A stretch of 64,000 nucleotides of DNA from the NCBI RefSeq assembly GCF_030811595.1, contig NZ_JAUSRB010000002.1, positions 7,936,001 to 8,000,000 on the forward strand, read 5' to 3'. Shown here in pieces: positions 53,636-61,649 of the stretch; the stretch's first letter is position 1; the number at the start of each line of letters is the position of its first letter. The position numbers were made by a program, and so were the translations under genes. The stretch comes from Streptosporangium brasiliense (GTDB taxonomy: Bacteria; Actinomycetota; Actinomycetes; Streptosporangiales; Streptosporangiaceae). The notes below the pieces were generated by a model that worked only from the letters and a program-made list of their open reading frames with translations, had not been told where the DNA came from and made no database searches.

Positions 53636-54316
53636 TCACCGGCCCAGCACCCCACGCACGCCGGAACGTACCAGCGAGGCGTGCAATTCCAGCAGGAGGC
53701 CGGAAATCTCCCGGGCGGTCTCGTCGGCCTGGTCGATGGCGCCCGGCCCGCGGCGGCGCAGCAGCGGGGCGATGGCCTGTTCCACCAGCCCGGCCTCGCG
53801 CTCGGCCGCGGCCTTGACCGCCCGCAGATGGCGGGCGTGCAGTCCGAAGGCGGCCAGCGCGCCGACGCTGCGGGCCACGGCCAGGGCCTCGGCGTCGTAG
53901 TAGCGGGCGACCGCGGCCAGCAGGCCGTAGTCCTCCAGCTCGGTGAGGGCCTCCTCGCTGAGCTCGGCGGCGGCGAGCAGTTCCTCACGGGTGAGGCGGA
54001 CCTGGGAGGGCGCGTCGTCGGGGACGGCGCGCGGGCGGGCCACCGGCCGTTCCTCACGGTCGGCGGCCTCGAGATGATCTTTGATCACGCGCAGCGGCAG
54101 GTAGCGGTCACGCTGCTCGCTGAGGATGTAGCGGAGCCGCTCGACGTCGGCGTAGGAGAATTTGCGGTAACCGGAGGGACTGCGCTCCGGCTCGATCAAC
54201 CCCTCGCCCTCCAGGAAACGGATCTTGGAGATGCTGACATCGGGGAACTCGCCCTGCAGGAGGGCGAGCACCTCCCCGATGCTCATGTGCGCACGAGCGG
54301 CCTGCGAGCTCATCAT
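53636..54316 (-). CDS. ftsR: MerR-family regulator FtsR
   Basis: A 226-residue MerR-like regulator. The winged helix is SIGEVLALLQGEFPDVSISKIRFLEGEGLIEPERSPSGYRKFSYADVERLRYIL (~10-65), with the insertion DVSISKIRFLE typical of FtsR (Rv1828). It continues with RYLPLRVIKDHLE and a long C-terminal helical domain. In Corynebacterium FtsR activates ftsZ. The start ATG overlaps the stop of the FHA gene; ATG 54313 three bases later is also possible. Confidence 0.88.
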   Translation of the reverse strand: MMSSQAARAHMSIGEVLALLQGEFPDVSISKIRFLEGEGLIEPERSPSGYRKFSYADVERLRYILSEQRDRYLPLRVIKDHLEAADREERPVARPRAVPDDAPSQVRLTREELLAAAELSEEALTELEDYGLLAAVARYYDAEALAVARSVGALAAFGLHARHLRAVKAAAEREAGLVEQAIAPLLRRRGPGAIDQADETAREISGLLLELHASLVRSGVRGVLGR

Positions 54317-54825
54317 CCTCCAGCGGCGCCACGGGTGAGGAAGACCAGGCGGAACTTGCCGATCTGGACCTCGTCCCCGCCGTACAGCGGGACCTCCTCG
54401 ATCCGCTCGCGGTTGACGTAGGTGCCGTTCAGGCTGCCGACGTCGCGGACGGTGAAGACCCCGCCGCCACGCCGGTAGAACTCCACGTGGCGTCGCGAGA
54501 CGGTGATGTCGTCGAGGAAGATGTCGCTCTCGGGGTGGCGGCCCACCGTGGTGAGATCGCTGTCCAGCAGGAAGCGGCTGCCGGCGTTGGGGCCACGCAT
54601 GGCCACCAGCAGAGCGGTGCCCGGGGGCAGCTGCTCGACGGCTTGCCGCTCGGCGAGAAGCGTCTCTCCGGTCTCCGCCTCGTAGGCCTCGATCCCGGAG
54701 AGGGAGATGGTGGAAGTGCTGTCTCCGGGTGGTTCGGACCTGGTCAGCGGCGACCCGCATCGTGAACAGAAACGGGCATCCTCAGGGTTGGCATGACCGC
54801 ACTGCGTGCAGTAGACGCTCGGCAT
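54313..54825 (-). CDS. FHA-domain protein with zinc ribbon (GarA/OdhI-like)
   Basis: A 170-residue signalling protein. Residues 5-30 are a zinc ribbon (CTQCGHANPEDARFCSRCG). A Ser/Thr-rich stretch (DSTSTISLSG) resembles the phosphorylated motif of GarA. The C-terminal FHA domain (~85-160) has GRHPESDIFLDDITVSRRHVEF and LNGTYVNRERI. In mycobacteria and corynebacteria the homologue controls 2-oxoglutarate dehydrogenase through Ser/Thr kinases. The ATG at 54825 starts the ribbon; AGGAGG is 12 bases upstream, longer than ideal. It heads the FHA-ftsR-bfn-merR operon. Confidence 0.9.
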   Translation of the reverse strand: MPSVYCTQCGHANPEDARFCSRCGSPLTRSEPPGDSTSTISLSGIEAYEAETGETLLAERQAVEQLPPGTALLVAMRGPNAGSRFLLDSDLTTVGRHPESDIFLDDITVSRRHVEFYRRGGGVFTVRDVGSLNGTYVNRERIEEVPLYGGDEVQIGKFRLVFLTRGAAGG

Positions 54826-54929
54826 CGATCGGCTCGGCCTCCTACCGCGAAGACGCGGCAACGGTGCTCAGGGATGCGCGCCTCGCTTCTTCGCTTCTCA
54901 GGTGTATTTTCTCAGACTGCGAATGCCGC

Positions 54930-54958
54930 AACATACACCGTTGAGAAGCAGAGATCAA
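54930..54958 (-). promoter_or_regulatory. Sigma-70-type promoter of the FHA-ftsR operon
   Basis: On the minus strand TTGATC (54958-54953) and TATGTT (54935-54930) are separated by 17 bases, ~105 bases before the FHA start. The surrounding bases are the most AT-rich of this intergenic stretch. Confidence 0.6.
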
Positions 54959-55060
54959 GGCAGACGCTCGACCGCGGGTTCGGTCGATGACAAAGTTACA
55001 GCCGCGCGGCATCCCCGGTCCATGCCGCCGCGCTGGGTTTGCCGGTCCGCTCGCACCGGC

Positions 55061-55159
55061 GCCCGCCGCCCGGGGCCGCCCGCTCATGCCGCCACCCGCC
55101 ACCCGGGGCCGCCCGCTCACGCCGTCACCCGCCGCCCGGGGCCGCCCGCTCACGTGGCC
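55061..55159. repeat. Three tandem 33-base repeats
   Basis: Units at 55061-55093, 55094-55126 and 55127-55159 share the core CCCGGGGCCGCCCGCTCA with only a few differences at the unit ends. The third unit contains the stop codon of the nucleotidyltransferase gene. The stretch 54959-55060 before it shows no gene. Confidence 0.85.
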
Positions 55160-57651
55160 GCCGCCTCCTCCACGACCCGCGCCCAGTGTTCGAGCAGGCT
55201 CTGGGCGGAGTCGACGTCGCCGCCCTCGGCCCACAGGTGGGTGACGGCCTCGGCCGGGTCGGGCAGCACCAGTGCCCAGCTGCCGTCCTCGGCGACCACC
55301 CGCACCCCGTCGGTGGTGTCGATGCGGTAGTGCTCGGCGGCCTCGATCACCGAGCGCATCACCACCCCCTTGGCCGCCCACGGGGTCGGGACGGTGCGGC
55401 GCAGCAGCCTGGCCTCGGGGATCCGGGCGTCGATCTGGCTGAGCGACAGCCGCGTCCTGGCGACCAGGCCGAGCAGGCGCAGGAACACCGCCAGGCCGTC
55501 CACCGTGGGGCCGAACTCGGGCACGACGAAGCCGCCCCGCCCGTCCGCGGCGAAGATCATGTCCCGTCCCCGCGCGGCGGCGGTGAGCGCGTCGACGGCC
55601 GTGGAGGTCCACTCGACCTGCACCCCGTGGAAGCGGCAGACCTGCTCGGCCACCCGGGTGGTGGTGACCGGCAGCGCCACCCTGCCGCCGCGCCGCTCGG
55701 CCGCCACCAGGTCCAGCACCACCAGCAGGGCGCGCTCCTCGCTGATCAGCTGGCCCATCTCGTCCACCAGCGCGACCCGCTCCCCCACGGGGTCGAACCG
55801 CACCCCGAAGGCCGCCCTGGAGGAGCTGACGAGCTCCGACAGGCGCTGCAGGTCGCGGCGGCGCTCGGCGAGGGTCTCGGTGGGCGAGGCGTCGTCCAGC
55901 CTGTTGTTGACGGTGAGCACGTCCACCCCGACCCGGCCGAGGAGGCTGGGCAGCACCAGCGAGGAGGTGCCGCCCGCGCAGTCCACCACGACCTTCATGT
56001 CGGCGTCGCGGACCCCGGTCATCTCGACGCAGCGCAGCAGCTCGTGTGTGTAGTCCTCGACCGCCCGGGCGGGGAAGCTGAGCTCGGCGATCTCCCCCGG
56101 GAAGGCGCGGCGGAACTCCTGCCGGGAGAAGACCCGGTCCAGCTTGCGCTGGGCCGCCTGGGACAGGTCCGCGCCGCGCTCGTCCATGAAGACGATGTCG
56201 ACGCTCTGCGGGTCTCCGGGGGTGGTGCGCAGCGCGATGCCGCCGACGGCGTTCTCCCTGGCGGTGTGGAAGCGGGAGACCGGCAGCGGGGCCGCCTCCA
56301 GGTCGAGCACGTTGATCGCGCTGGCGTTCAGGGCGCTGATCACGGCCCGCTTCAGCGCCCGCGCGGCGCGCGAGGAGTCGCGGGAGGTGATGACCGAGGT
56401 GCCCTTCTTGAGGGTGGTGGCGTAGGCGCTGGCCAGCCGTACGCACAGCTCGGGGGTGATCTCCACGTTGACCAGCCCGGACACCCCGCGCGGGCCGAAC
56501 AGGTTGCGCTGGCCGCGCGGCTCCCAGATGACGCTGGTGTTGACCACCGCCCCCGCCTCGATGGTCTTGAACGGGTAGACCTTGACCCCGGAGGAGACGT
56601 AAGCCTCGGCCTCGATGATGCACTCGTCGCCGACGACGGCGCTCTCCTCGATCCTGGTCCCGGTCATCAGGTCGGTGTTCTTGCCGATGACGCAGCCGCG
56701 CAGGTGGGCGCGCGGTCCGACGTAGACGTTGTCGTGGACGACGGCGCGGTGCAGGAAGGCGCCCTCGCGGACCACGACGTTGCTGCCCAGGACGGTGTAT
56801 TCGCGCAGCTCGGCCCCGGCCTCGACCTTGGCGTAGTCGCCGACGTAGAGCGGGCCCTTGAGCGTGGCGTCGGTGTCCACCGAGGCGCCCTCGGCCACCC
56901 AGACGCCGGGCGAGACCTCGAAGGCGTCGATGTCCACCTTGACGCGGCCCGACAGCACGTCGGCCTGGGCCCTGAGGTAGCTCTCGTGGGTGCCGACGTC
57001 CTCCCAGTAGCCCTCGGCGACGTAGCCGTACAGGGGGGCGCCGCGGGCCAGCAGGCGGGGGAAGACGTCCGCCGACCAGTCGACCGCCTCGCCGGCGGCG
57101 ATCTCGTCGAGGACCTCCGGCTCCATCACGTAGATGCCGGTGTTGACGGTGTCGGAGAAGACCTGGCCCCAGGTGGGCTTCTCCAGGAAGCGCTCCACCC
57201 GGCCCTGGTCGTCGACGATGACGATGCCGAACTCCAGCGGGTTGGGCACCCGCTTGAGCCCGATGGTGACCAGCGCGCCGTTCTCCCGGTGGAAGCGGAT
57301 CATGTCGGTCAGGTCGATGTCGGTGAGCGCGTCGCCGGAGATGACGAGGAAGCGGTCGTCGCGGAGCTTGTCGGCGGCGTTCTTGACGCTGCCGGCGGTG
57401 CCGAGCGGGACGTCCTCGGTGGCGTAGTGCAGGCTCATGCCGAGCTCGTCGCCGTCGCCGAAGTAGTTGCGGACCAGGGCCGCCAGGAACTGCACGGTCA
57501 CCACGGTCTCGGTGAGCCCGTGCCGCTTCAGCAGACGCAGCACATGCTCCATGATCGGCCGATTGATCACAGGTAACAGGGGTTTGGGCTGGTTCGCGGT
57601 CATCGGCCGGAGCCGTGTCCCTTCCCCGCCCGCCATCACAACGGCCTTCAC
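55150..57651 (-). CDS. Mannose-1-phosphate guanylyltransferase-like / phosphomannomutase-like fusion
   Basis: An 833-residue two-domain protein. Residues 1-235 are a sugar-1-phosphate nucleotidyltransferase (VVMAGGEGTRLRPMT, GDALTDIDLTDMI, FLEKPTWGQVFSDTVNTGIYV). Residues ~240-370 are left-handed helix hexapeptide repeats (LKGPLYVGDYAKVEAGAEL). Residues ~375-830 have a phosphohexomutase-like fold. In the mutase part, the phosphoserine motif TASHNP reads LRTTPGDP, and the metal-binding DGDADR reads FDPVGERVALVDE, so catalysis is doubtful. It may make GDP-mannose for glycans. The gene follows pgsA-like gene with a 3-base gap. Confidence 0.88.
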   Translation of the reverse strand: MKAVVMAGGEGTRLRPMTANQPKPLLPVINRPIMEHVLRLLKRHGLTETVVTVQFLAALVRNYFGDGDELGMSLHYATEDVPLGTAGSVKNAADKLRDDRFLVISGDALTDIDLTDMIRFHRENGALVTIGLKRVPNPLEFGIVIVDDQGRVERFLEKPTWGQVFSDTVNTGIYVMEPEVLDEIAAGEAVDWSADVFPRLLARGAPLYGYVAEGYWEDVGTHESYLRAQADVLSGRVKVDIDAFEVSPGVWVAEGASVDTDATLKGPLYVGDYAKVEAGAELREYTVLGSNVVVREGAFLHRAVVHDNVYVGPRAHLRGCVIGKNTDLMTGTRIEESAVVGDECIIEAEAYVSSGVKVYPFKTIEAGAVVNTSVIWEPRGQRNLFGPRGVSGLVNVEITPELCVRLASAYATTLKKGTSVITSRDSSRAARALKRAVISALNASAINVLDLEAAPLPVSRFHTARENAVGGIALRTTPGDPQSVDIVFMDERGADLSQAAQRKLDRVFSRQEFRRAFPGEIAELSFPARAVEDYTHELLRCVEMTGVRDADMKVVVDCAGGTSSLVLPSLLGRVGVDVLTVNNRLDDASPTETLAERRRDLQRLSELVSSSRAAFGVRFDPVGERVALVDEMGQLISEERALLVVLDLVAAERRGGRVALPVTTTRVAEQVCRFHGVQVEWTSTAVDALTAAARGRDMIFAADGRGGFVVPEFGPTVDGLAVFLRLLGLVARTRLSLSQIDARIPEARLLRRTVPTPWAAKGVVMRSVIEAAEHYRIDTTDGVRVVAEDGSWALVLPDPAEAVTHLWAEGGDVDSAQSLLEHWARVVEEAAAT

Positions 57652-57654
57652 ACA

Positions 57655-58257
57655 TCACCTCTTAAGGCGTCTGGCTCCTCTGACGAGCTGCCGCACCTGT
57701 ACCCAATACAGCACCCCGGACCACCAGTACAGACCTGTGCCCCAGATCGCGAGCGACCAGCCGACGATTCCGGCCACATCCGCGTACCAGACGTCGTGGT
57801 GGGCGAGGAAGAGCAGCGGGAAGGCGTAGAGCAGGTTTGCCGTGGCGGCCTTGCCGAGGAAGTGCACCGGCAGCGCGGGGCCGTATCCGAGACGGCGCAG
57901 GACGGGCGGGATGCCCAGCAGCATCACGTCGCGCAGCGGGATCGCCAGCGCCAGCCACCAGGGGATGATGTCCCGCATGGCCAGGCCGAACAGGGTGGCC
58001 AGGATGTAGAGCCGGTCGGCCAGCGGGTCGAGCAGCCGGCCGAGCCTGCTGGTCTGGTTCCAGGCCCGGGCGATCTTGCCGTCGAGCCAGTCGGAGAAGC
58101 CGGCCAGCATCAGCAGCGCGACCGCCCAGCCGTCGGCCCTGGGCCCCAGCACCAGCCAGAGGAAGACCGGCACGCCGAGCAGTCTGGCCAGGCTCAACGC
58201 GTTGGGAACCGTCCAGATTCGGTCCTCGGCCCCCGATGCTTCCGGATTCACCCGCAT
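57655..58257 (-). CDS. CDP-alcohol phosphatidyltransferase
   Basis: A 200-residue membrane enzyme with the family motif DG-x2-AR-x8-G-x3-D-x3-D visible as SDWLDGKIARAW and RLGRLLDPLADRL (~62-90), plus ~5-6 helices. The family makes phosphatidylglycerol phosphate, phosphatidylinositol phosphate or cardiolipin. The exact acceptor cannot be told. It precedes the nucleotidyltransferase in transcription by 3 bases, so a link between lipid headgroup and mannosyl precursor is plausible. Confidence 0.9.
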   Translation of the reverse strand: MRVNPEASGAEDRIWTVPNALSLARLLGVPVFLWLVLGPRADGWAVALLMLAGFSDWLDGKIARAWNQTSRLGRLLDPLADRLYILATLFGLAMRDIIPWWLALAIPLRDVMLLGIPPVLRRLGYGPALPVHFLGKAATANLLYAFPLLFLAHHDVWYADVAGIVGWSLAIWGTGLYWWSGVLYWVQVRQLVRGARRLKR

Positions 58258-58503
58258 GTCTCCCGTCCCCGCACTTGATGCCGACCCTACCGGTGCGGGG
58301 CGCGCACGGGCCGTACCGCCCGTTCCGGACCCATCGCCCCGGCCGGCGGGCCCGCGCCGGGACGCGGGGTCTCACGGACGGCCCACGGGGCCGCTGCGGC
58401 CCTCAGGCCCCCGCGAGGGACTTTCCACCCGGCCGAAGGCCGGAAACGGCGCCGCGGGCGCCCCCGGGCCCAGGTGGGTCCGGTGACGCCCGCGGCGGGG
58501 CTC

Positions 58504-58923
58504 TCAGGAGCGGCGTACGGCTGCGCGGGGCGACCAGGCCCAGATCAGCACGGCCACGGTCAGGCCGAACAGGGCCAGGCCGCTGGGCACGTGGGTGCCG
58601 AGCATCTCCCAGCTGAAGTGCTGACCCATGCCGACCAGGAACAGGCCGAGGCTGGCCAGCGCGGGCCACCCCGCGCCCCGGCCCGGCCGCCACAGCAGCA
58701 CGGCGGCGACGATCTGCAGCAGCGCGATCAGATGCACCACCATTCCGGCCATGACGTGGGTCTCACCCAGCTCTCCCCCGCTCTGCACGGCCTGGCCGGC
58801 GAACGAGGCGGCGACGACCAGGCCGGCCGCCTGGGCGGTGACCAGGATGCGCAGGCTGTAGAGCAGGCCGGCGGAGACGGGGCGGCCCTGGGCTGTGGAC
58901 GGCGGGGCGACGACCTCCTGCAT
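58504..58923 (-). CDS. Four-helix membrane protein, unknown function
   Basis: A 139-residue protein with four hydrophobic segments (LRILVTAQAAGLVVAASFAG, HVMAGMVVHLIALLQIVAAVLLW, GWPALASLGLFLVGMGQHF, HVPSGLALFGLTVAVLIWAW). Histidines in the second and third helices (THVMAGMVVHLIAL, GQHFSW) could bind heme or metal, as in b-type cytochrome-like small proteins, but this is not established. ATG 58923 has AAGGA 9 bases upstream. Not recognised as a named family. Confidence 0.7.
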   Translation of the reverse strand: MQEVVAPPSTAQGRPVSAGLLYSLRILVTAQAAGLVVAASFAGQAVQSGGELGETHVMAGMVVHLIALLQIVAAVLLWRPGRGAGWPALASLGLFLVGMGQHFSWEMLGTHVPSGLALFGLTVAVLIWAWSPRAAVRRS

Positions 58924-59251
58924 GGGATGTTGTCCTTCCTCGGGTGACTGGTTGGAAGCACATCGTGGCCGCGGCGGACGTACCGGGTCGTCAGCCTGGG
59001 GGGTGACTCCTCGATCCGCCGCGTGGCGGATTCGCGACCGGGCGGGAGTCCACGCCGACCGGGCCGGTCCGGCGGGCGGCCACCGCGATCCGGGTGCGGT
59101 CGCGCGGGCCCGGCCTGTCCGTGGCGGCCGGAAGCCGGCGGGCCCGCCGGGGCTCCTCCTCCTGTAGGAGGGGGATCTCCTCCTGCGAGTGGCCGAAAGA
59201 TCGGCCGAAGGACTGAGCCACACGACTCGGAGAGCATTTACTCTTCACAGC
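58924..59251. other. Divergent intergenic region, no gene called
   Basis: About 330 bases between the membrane-protein gene and the methyltransferase gene. It contains GC-rich runs and the palindrome CCTCCTGTAGGAGG near 59158-59171. I see no small gene or clear promoter. Confidence 0.4.
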
Positions 59252-59860
59252 ATGACCAATGACACCACGCTGTTCCTGGGGCAGTGGATCCGTTCCCCGG
59301 GAACCGTCGGGGCGGTGGCTCCGAGCTCGCGTCGGCTCGCCGAGACGGTGACCACGCCGGTCCCCCATCGGGGTGATCCCGTGGTCGTCGAGCTCGGTCC
59401 CGGCACCGGGGCGTTCACGGCGGAGATCCAGCGGCGGCTGGGCGGCCGGGGTCATCACATGGCGGTCGAGATCAACCCCAGGCTGGCCGAGTTCCTCTCC
59501 GCCCGGCACCCGAAGGTCGACGTCGTGGTCGAGGACGCGGCACGGCTGCCGCAGTTGCTGCAGGAGCGCGGCTTCCACCGGGCCGACGCGGTCGTGAGCG
59601 GGCTCCCCTGGGCGGCCTTCTCGGAGGAGACGCAGACCCGCCTGATGGACGCCGTCGTCGCGATCATGGATTCCAACACGGCCTTCACCACCTTCGCCTA
59701 CAGCTTCGCCAAGCGCCTGCCCCCCGCGCAGCGCTTCCGGCAGCGCCTGCTCGACACCTTCGAGGAGGTCGTGGTGGGCCGGACGGTGTGGGGCAACCTC
59801 CCCCCGGCCTTCGTCTACCACGCGCGCAGGCCGCGGGAGCAGGTCGCCGGCCAGGGCTGA
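59252..59860 (+). CDS. SAM-dependent methyltransferase, phospholipid N-methyltransferase-like
   Basis: A 202-residue class I methyltransferase. Motif I is VVELGPGTGAFT (~47-58), acidic motif II is MAVEINPRLAEFL, and ADAVVSGLPWAAF takes the place of the NPPY region. The C-terminal part (AYSFAKRLPPAQRFRQRLLDTF, NLPPAFVYHARR) resembles PmtA and the ribosomal-adenine-dimethylase-like family. Phosphatidylethanolamine methylation is a likely role. The ATG at 59252 has no ribosome site, so a leaderless mRNA is possible. Confidence 0.8.
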   Translation: MTNDTTLFLGQWIRSPGTVGAVAPSSRRLAETVTTPVPHRGDPVVVELGPGTGAFTAEIQRRLGGRGHHMAVEINPRLAEFLSARHPKVDVVVEDAARLPQLLQERGFHRADAVVSGLPWAAFSEETQTRLMDAVVAIMDSNTAFTTFAYSFAKRLPPAQRFRQRLLDTFEEVVVGRTVWGNLPPAFVYHARRPREQVAGQG

Positions 59861-59930
59861 GCGGCGGCGGGCCGCCTGCCGTGGCCGGGCCGCGGCAGGC
59901 CGTCCCGCGGCGGGGCTGGAACCCGAACAG

Positions 59931-59969
59931 AACTCCGTTCTACCATTGCGCACGCAACTGAACGGAGTT
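59931..59969. promoter_or_regulatory. Inverted repeat covering the ribosome-binding site of the acyl-CoA dehydrogenase
   Basis: AACTCCGTTC (59931-59940) and GAACGGAGTT (59960-59969) are exact inverse complements. The right arm includes the GGAG that is the Shine-Dalgarno sequence for the GTG at 59977. AGAACTCCGTTCT (59929-59941) is also a palindrome in itself, so a dimeric repressor site is the alternative. Confidence 0.65.
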
Positions 59970-59976
59970 GATCACG

Positions 59977-61158
59977 GTGGACTTCACGCTTCCCGACAGC
60001 GCCCTCGCCGTCCAGCGCGGCATAGCCGACATCTGCGCACGCTACGACCTGGACTACTGGCAGCGCTGCGAGACCGAGAAGCGCTGGCCCGAGGAGGTCT
60101 GGGCGGAGCTGGCCAAGGGCGGCTGGCTCGGCCTGGCCGTCCCCGAGGAGTACGGCGGAGGCGGCCAGGGCCTGCTGGAGCTGGCCGTGGCCACCGAGAC
60201 CCTGTCGGCCTCCGGCTCGGCCGGGGGGTCGGCGTTCACCTACGTCCTGACGCCGGGCTTCGGCGCCATGACCCTGGCCCGGCACGGCAGCCGGTGGCAG
60301 CGCGAGGAGCTGCTGCCCAAGCTGGCCACCGGCGAGCTGGAGACCTGCTTCGCCCTGACCGAGCCCGACGCCGGGTCCAACGCCCTGGGCATCTCCACCT
60401 TCGCCCGGCGCGACGGCGGCGAGTACGTCGTCAACGGCCAGAAGATCTGGATCACCGGCGTGCAGCGCGCCACCTGGATGCTGCTGGTCACCCGGACCGT
60501 CCCGGCCGCCGAGGCCAGACCCCGCACCAACGGCCTGACGGTCTTCCTGGTGAACGTGCCCGAGGCGGTCGCCGCCGGGCAGCTCTCCTTCCGGCCGATC
60601 CCGAAGATGGGCGCCAACACCACCCCGTCCAACATGGTCTTCGTCGACGACCTGCGGGTGCCGGCGGCGAACGTGGTGGGCGAGGTGGACCAGGGCGCGC
60701 TGGTGCTGTGGGACATCCTCAACCCCGAGCGCGTCCTGCTGGCGGCCTCCGCCCTGGGCGGCGCCGAGGTCGCGCTGAAGGTGGCCGTGCAGTACGCCAA
60801 GGAGCGTGAGGTCTTCGGCCGCCCGATCGGGGCCAACCAGGCCATCGCCTTCCCCCTCGCCCAGGTCAAGGCCAAGATCGAACTGGCCAGGCTGATGCTC
60901 TACAAGGCCGCCTGGCTGTTCGACAACCACCGGCCGTGCGGCACCGAGGCCAACATCGCCAAGCTGACCGCCTCCCAGGCGGCCTGGGAGGCGGCCGACC
61001 ACGCCTTCCAGACCCACGGCGGCATGGCCTACTCGCTGGAGTATCCGGTCGCCCGCCTGCTGGCCGACGCCCGCATCGGCAAGGTCGCCCCGGTCACCGA
61101 GGAGCTCCTGCTCAACTACCTCGCCACCCAGGTCCTGGGGCTGCCCAGAAGCTTCTGA
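59977..61158 (+). CDS. Acyl-CoA dehydrogenase
   Basis: A 393-residue flavoenzyme of the ACAD family. It has FTLPDSALAVQRG at the N-terminus, CFALTEPDAGSNAL and NGQKIWITGV for FAD and substrate, and the C-terminal QTHGGMAYSLEYPVARLLADARI. It introduces an alpha-beta double bond into acyl-CoA. The GTG at 59977 follows GGAG by 9 bases; the TTG at 59968 in the same frame is too near. The upstream inverted repeat may control translation. It is followed 68 bases later by an SRPBCC gene on the same strand. Confidence 0.92.
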   Translation: MDFTLPDSALAVQRGIADICARYDLDYWQRCETEKRWPEEVWAELAKGGWLGLAVPEEYGGGGQGLLELAVATETLSASGSAGGSAFTYVLTPGFGAMTLARHGSRWQREELLPKLATGELETCFALTEPDAGSNALGISTFARRDGGEYVVNGQKIWITGVQRATWMLLVTRTVPAAEARPRTNGLTVFLVNVPEAVAAGQLSFRPIPKMGANTTPSNMVFVDDLRVPAANVVGEVDQGALVLWDILNPERVLLAASALGGAEVALKVAVQYAKEREVFGRPIGANQAIAFPLAQVKAKIELARLMLYKAAWLFDNHRPCGTEANIAKLTASQAAWEAADHAFQTHGGMAYSLEYPVARLLADARIGKVAPVTEELLLNYLATQVLGLPRSF

Positions 61159-61226
61159 GCCGGTTGCGGGGCGGGCCGTACGGGCAGGACCGTAGGCAGG
61201 TCGGGACGCACACGAGGGAGTGGCCG

Positions 61227-61649
61227 ATGTCCGCCTATGCCAGCACCGTGGTCAACGCCTCAGCCGACGAGGTGTGGGCCTATCTGAGAGACTTCGGCAA
61301 CCTGGCCGAGTGGCTGCCCGGGGTCGCGCTCTGCGAGATCGAGGAAGGTGACGGCTCCCGGCCCGGGGCGGTGCGCAGGGTCGAGGGCGCGGGCGGCCTC
61401 TTCCGGGAGCGGCTGCTCACCCTCGACGACGGCGCCCGCTCGGCGACCTACGAGATCGTCGAGAGCCCGCTGCCGCTGCGGGACTACCGGGGCTCCTACC
61501 GCGTCTCGCCGGTCACCGACAGCGGCCGGGCCTTCGTCGAGTGGTCGGCCGCCTTCGAGGCCGACGACGAGGCGAAGATGACCAGGATCCTCACCCGCGC
61601 CATCTTCGAGCCGGGCCTGGCCGGCCTGCGCGAGCGCCTGCGGCCCTGA
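61227..61649 (+). CDS. SRPBCC (START/Bet-v-1-like) family protein
   Basis: A 140-residue ligand-binding protein: VVNASADEVWAYLRDFGNLAEWLPGV at the start, RERLLTLDDGARSATYEI and VEWSAAFEADDEAKMTRILTRAIFEPGLAGL for the long C-terminal helix. It is related to polyketide cyclase/dehydrase proteins. GAGGGAG precedes the ATG at 61227. Its 3' end overlaps the convergent permease gene by 59 bases. Possible partner of the acyl-CoA dehydrogenase. Confidence 0.85.
   Translation: MSAYASTVVNASADEVWAYLRDFGNLAEWLPGVALCEIEEGDGSRPGAVRRVEGAGGLFRERLLTLDDGARSATYEIVESPLPLRDYRGSYRVSPVTDSGRAFVEWSAAFEADDEAKMTRILTRAIFEPGLAGLRERLRP

Noticed and set aside
55039..57576. 845-codon open frame antisense to the nucleotidyltransferase/PMM-like gene
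   Set aside because: Shadow frame; the minus-strand protein has clear motifs and a proper start, the plus one does not.
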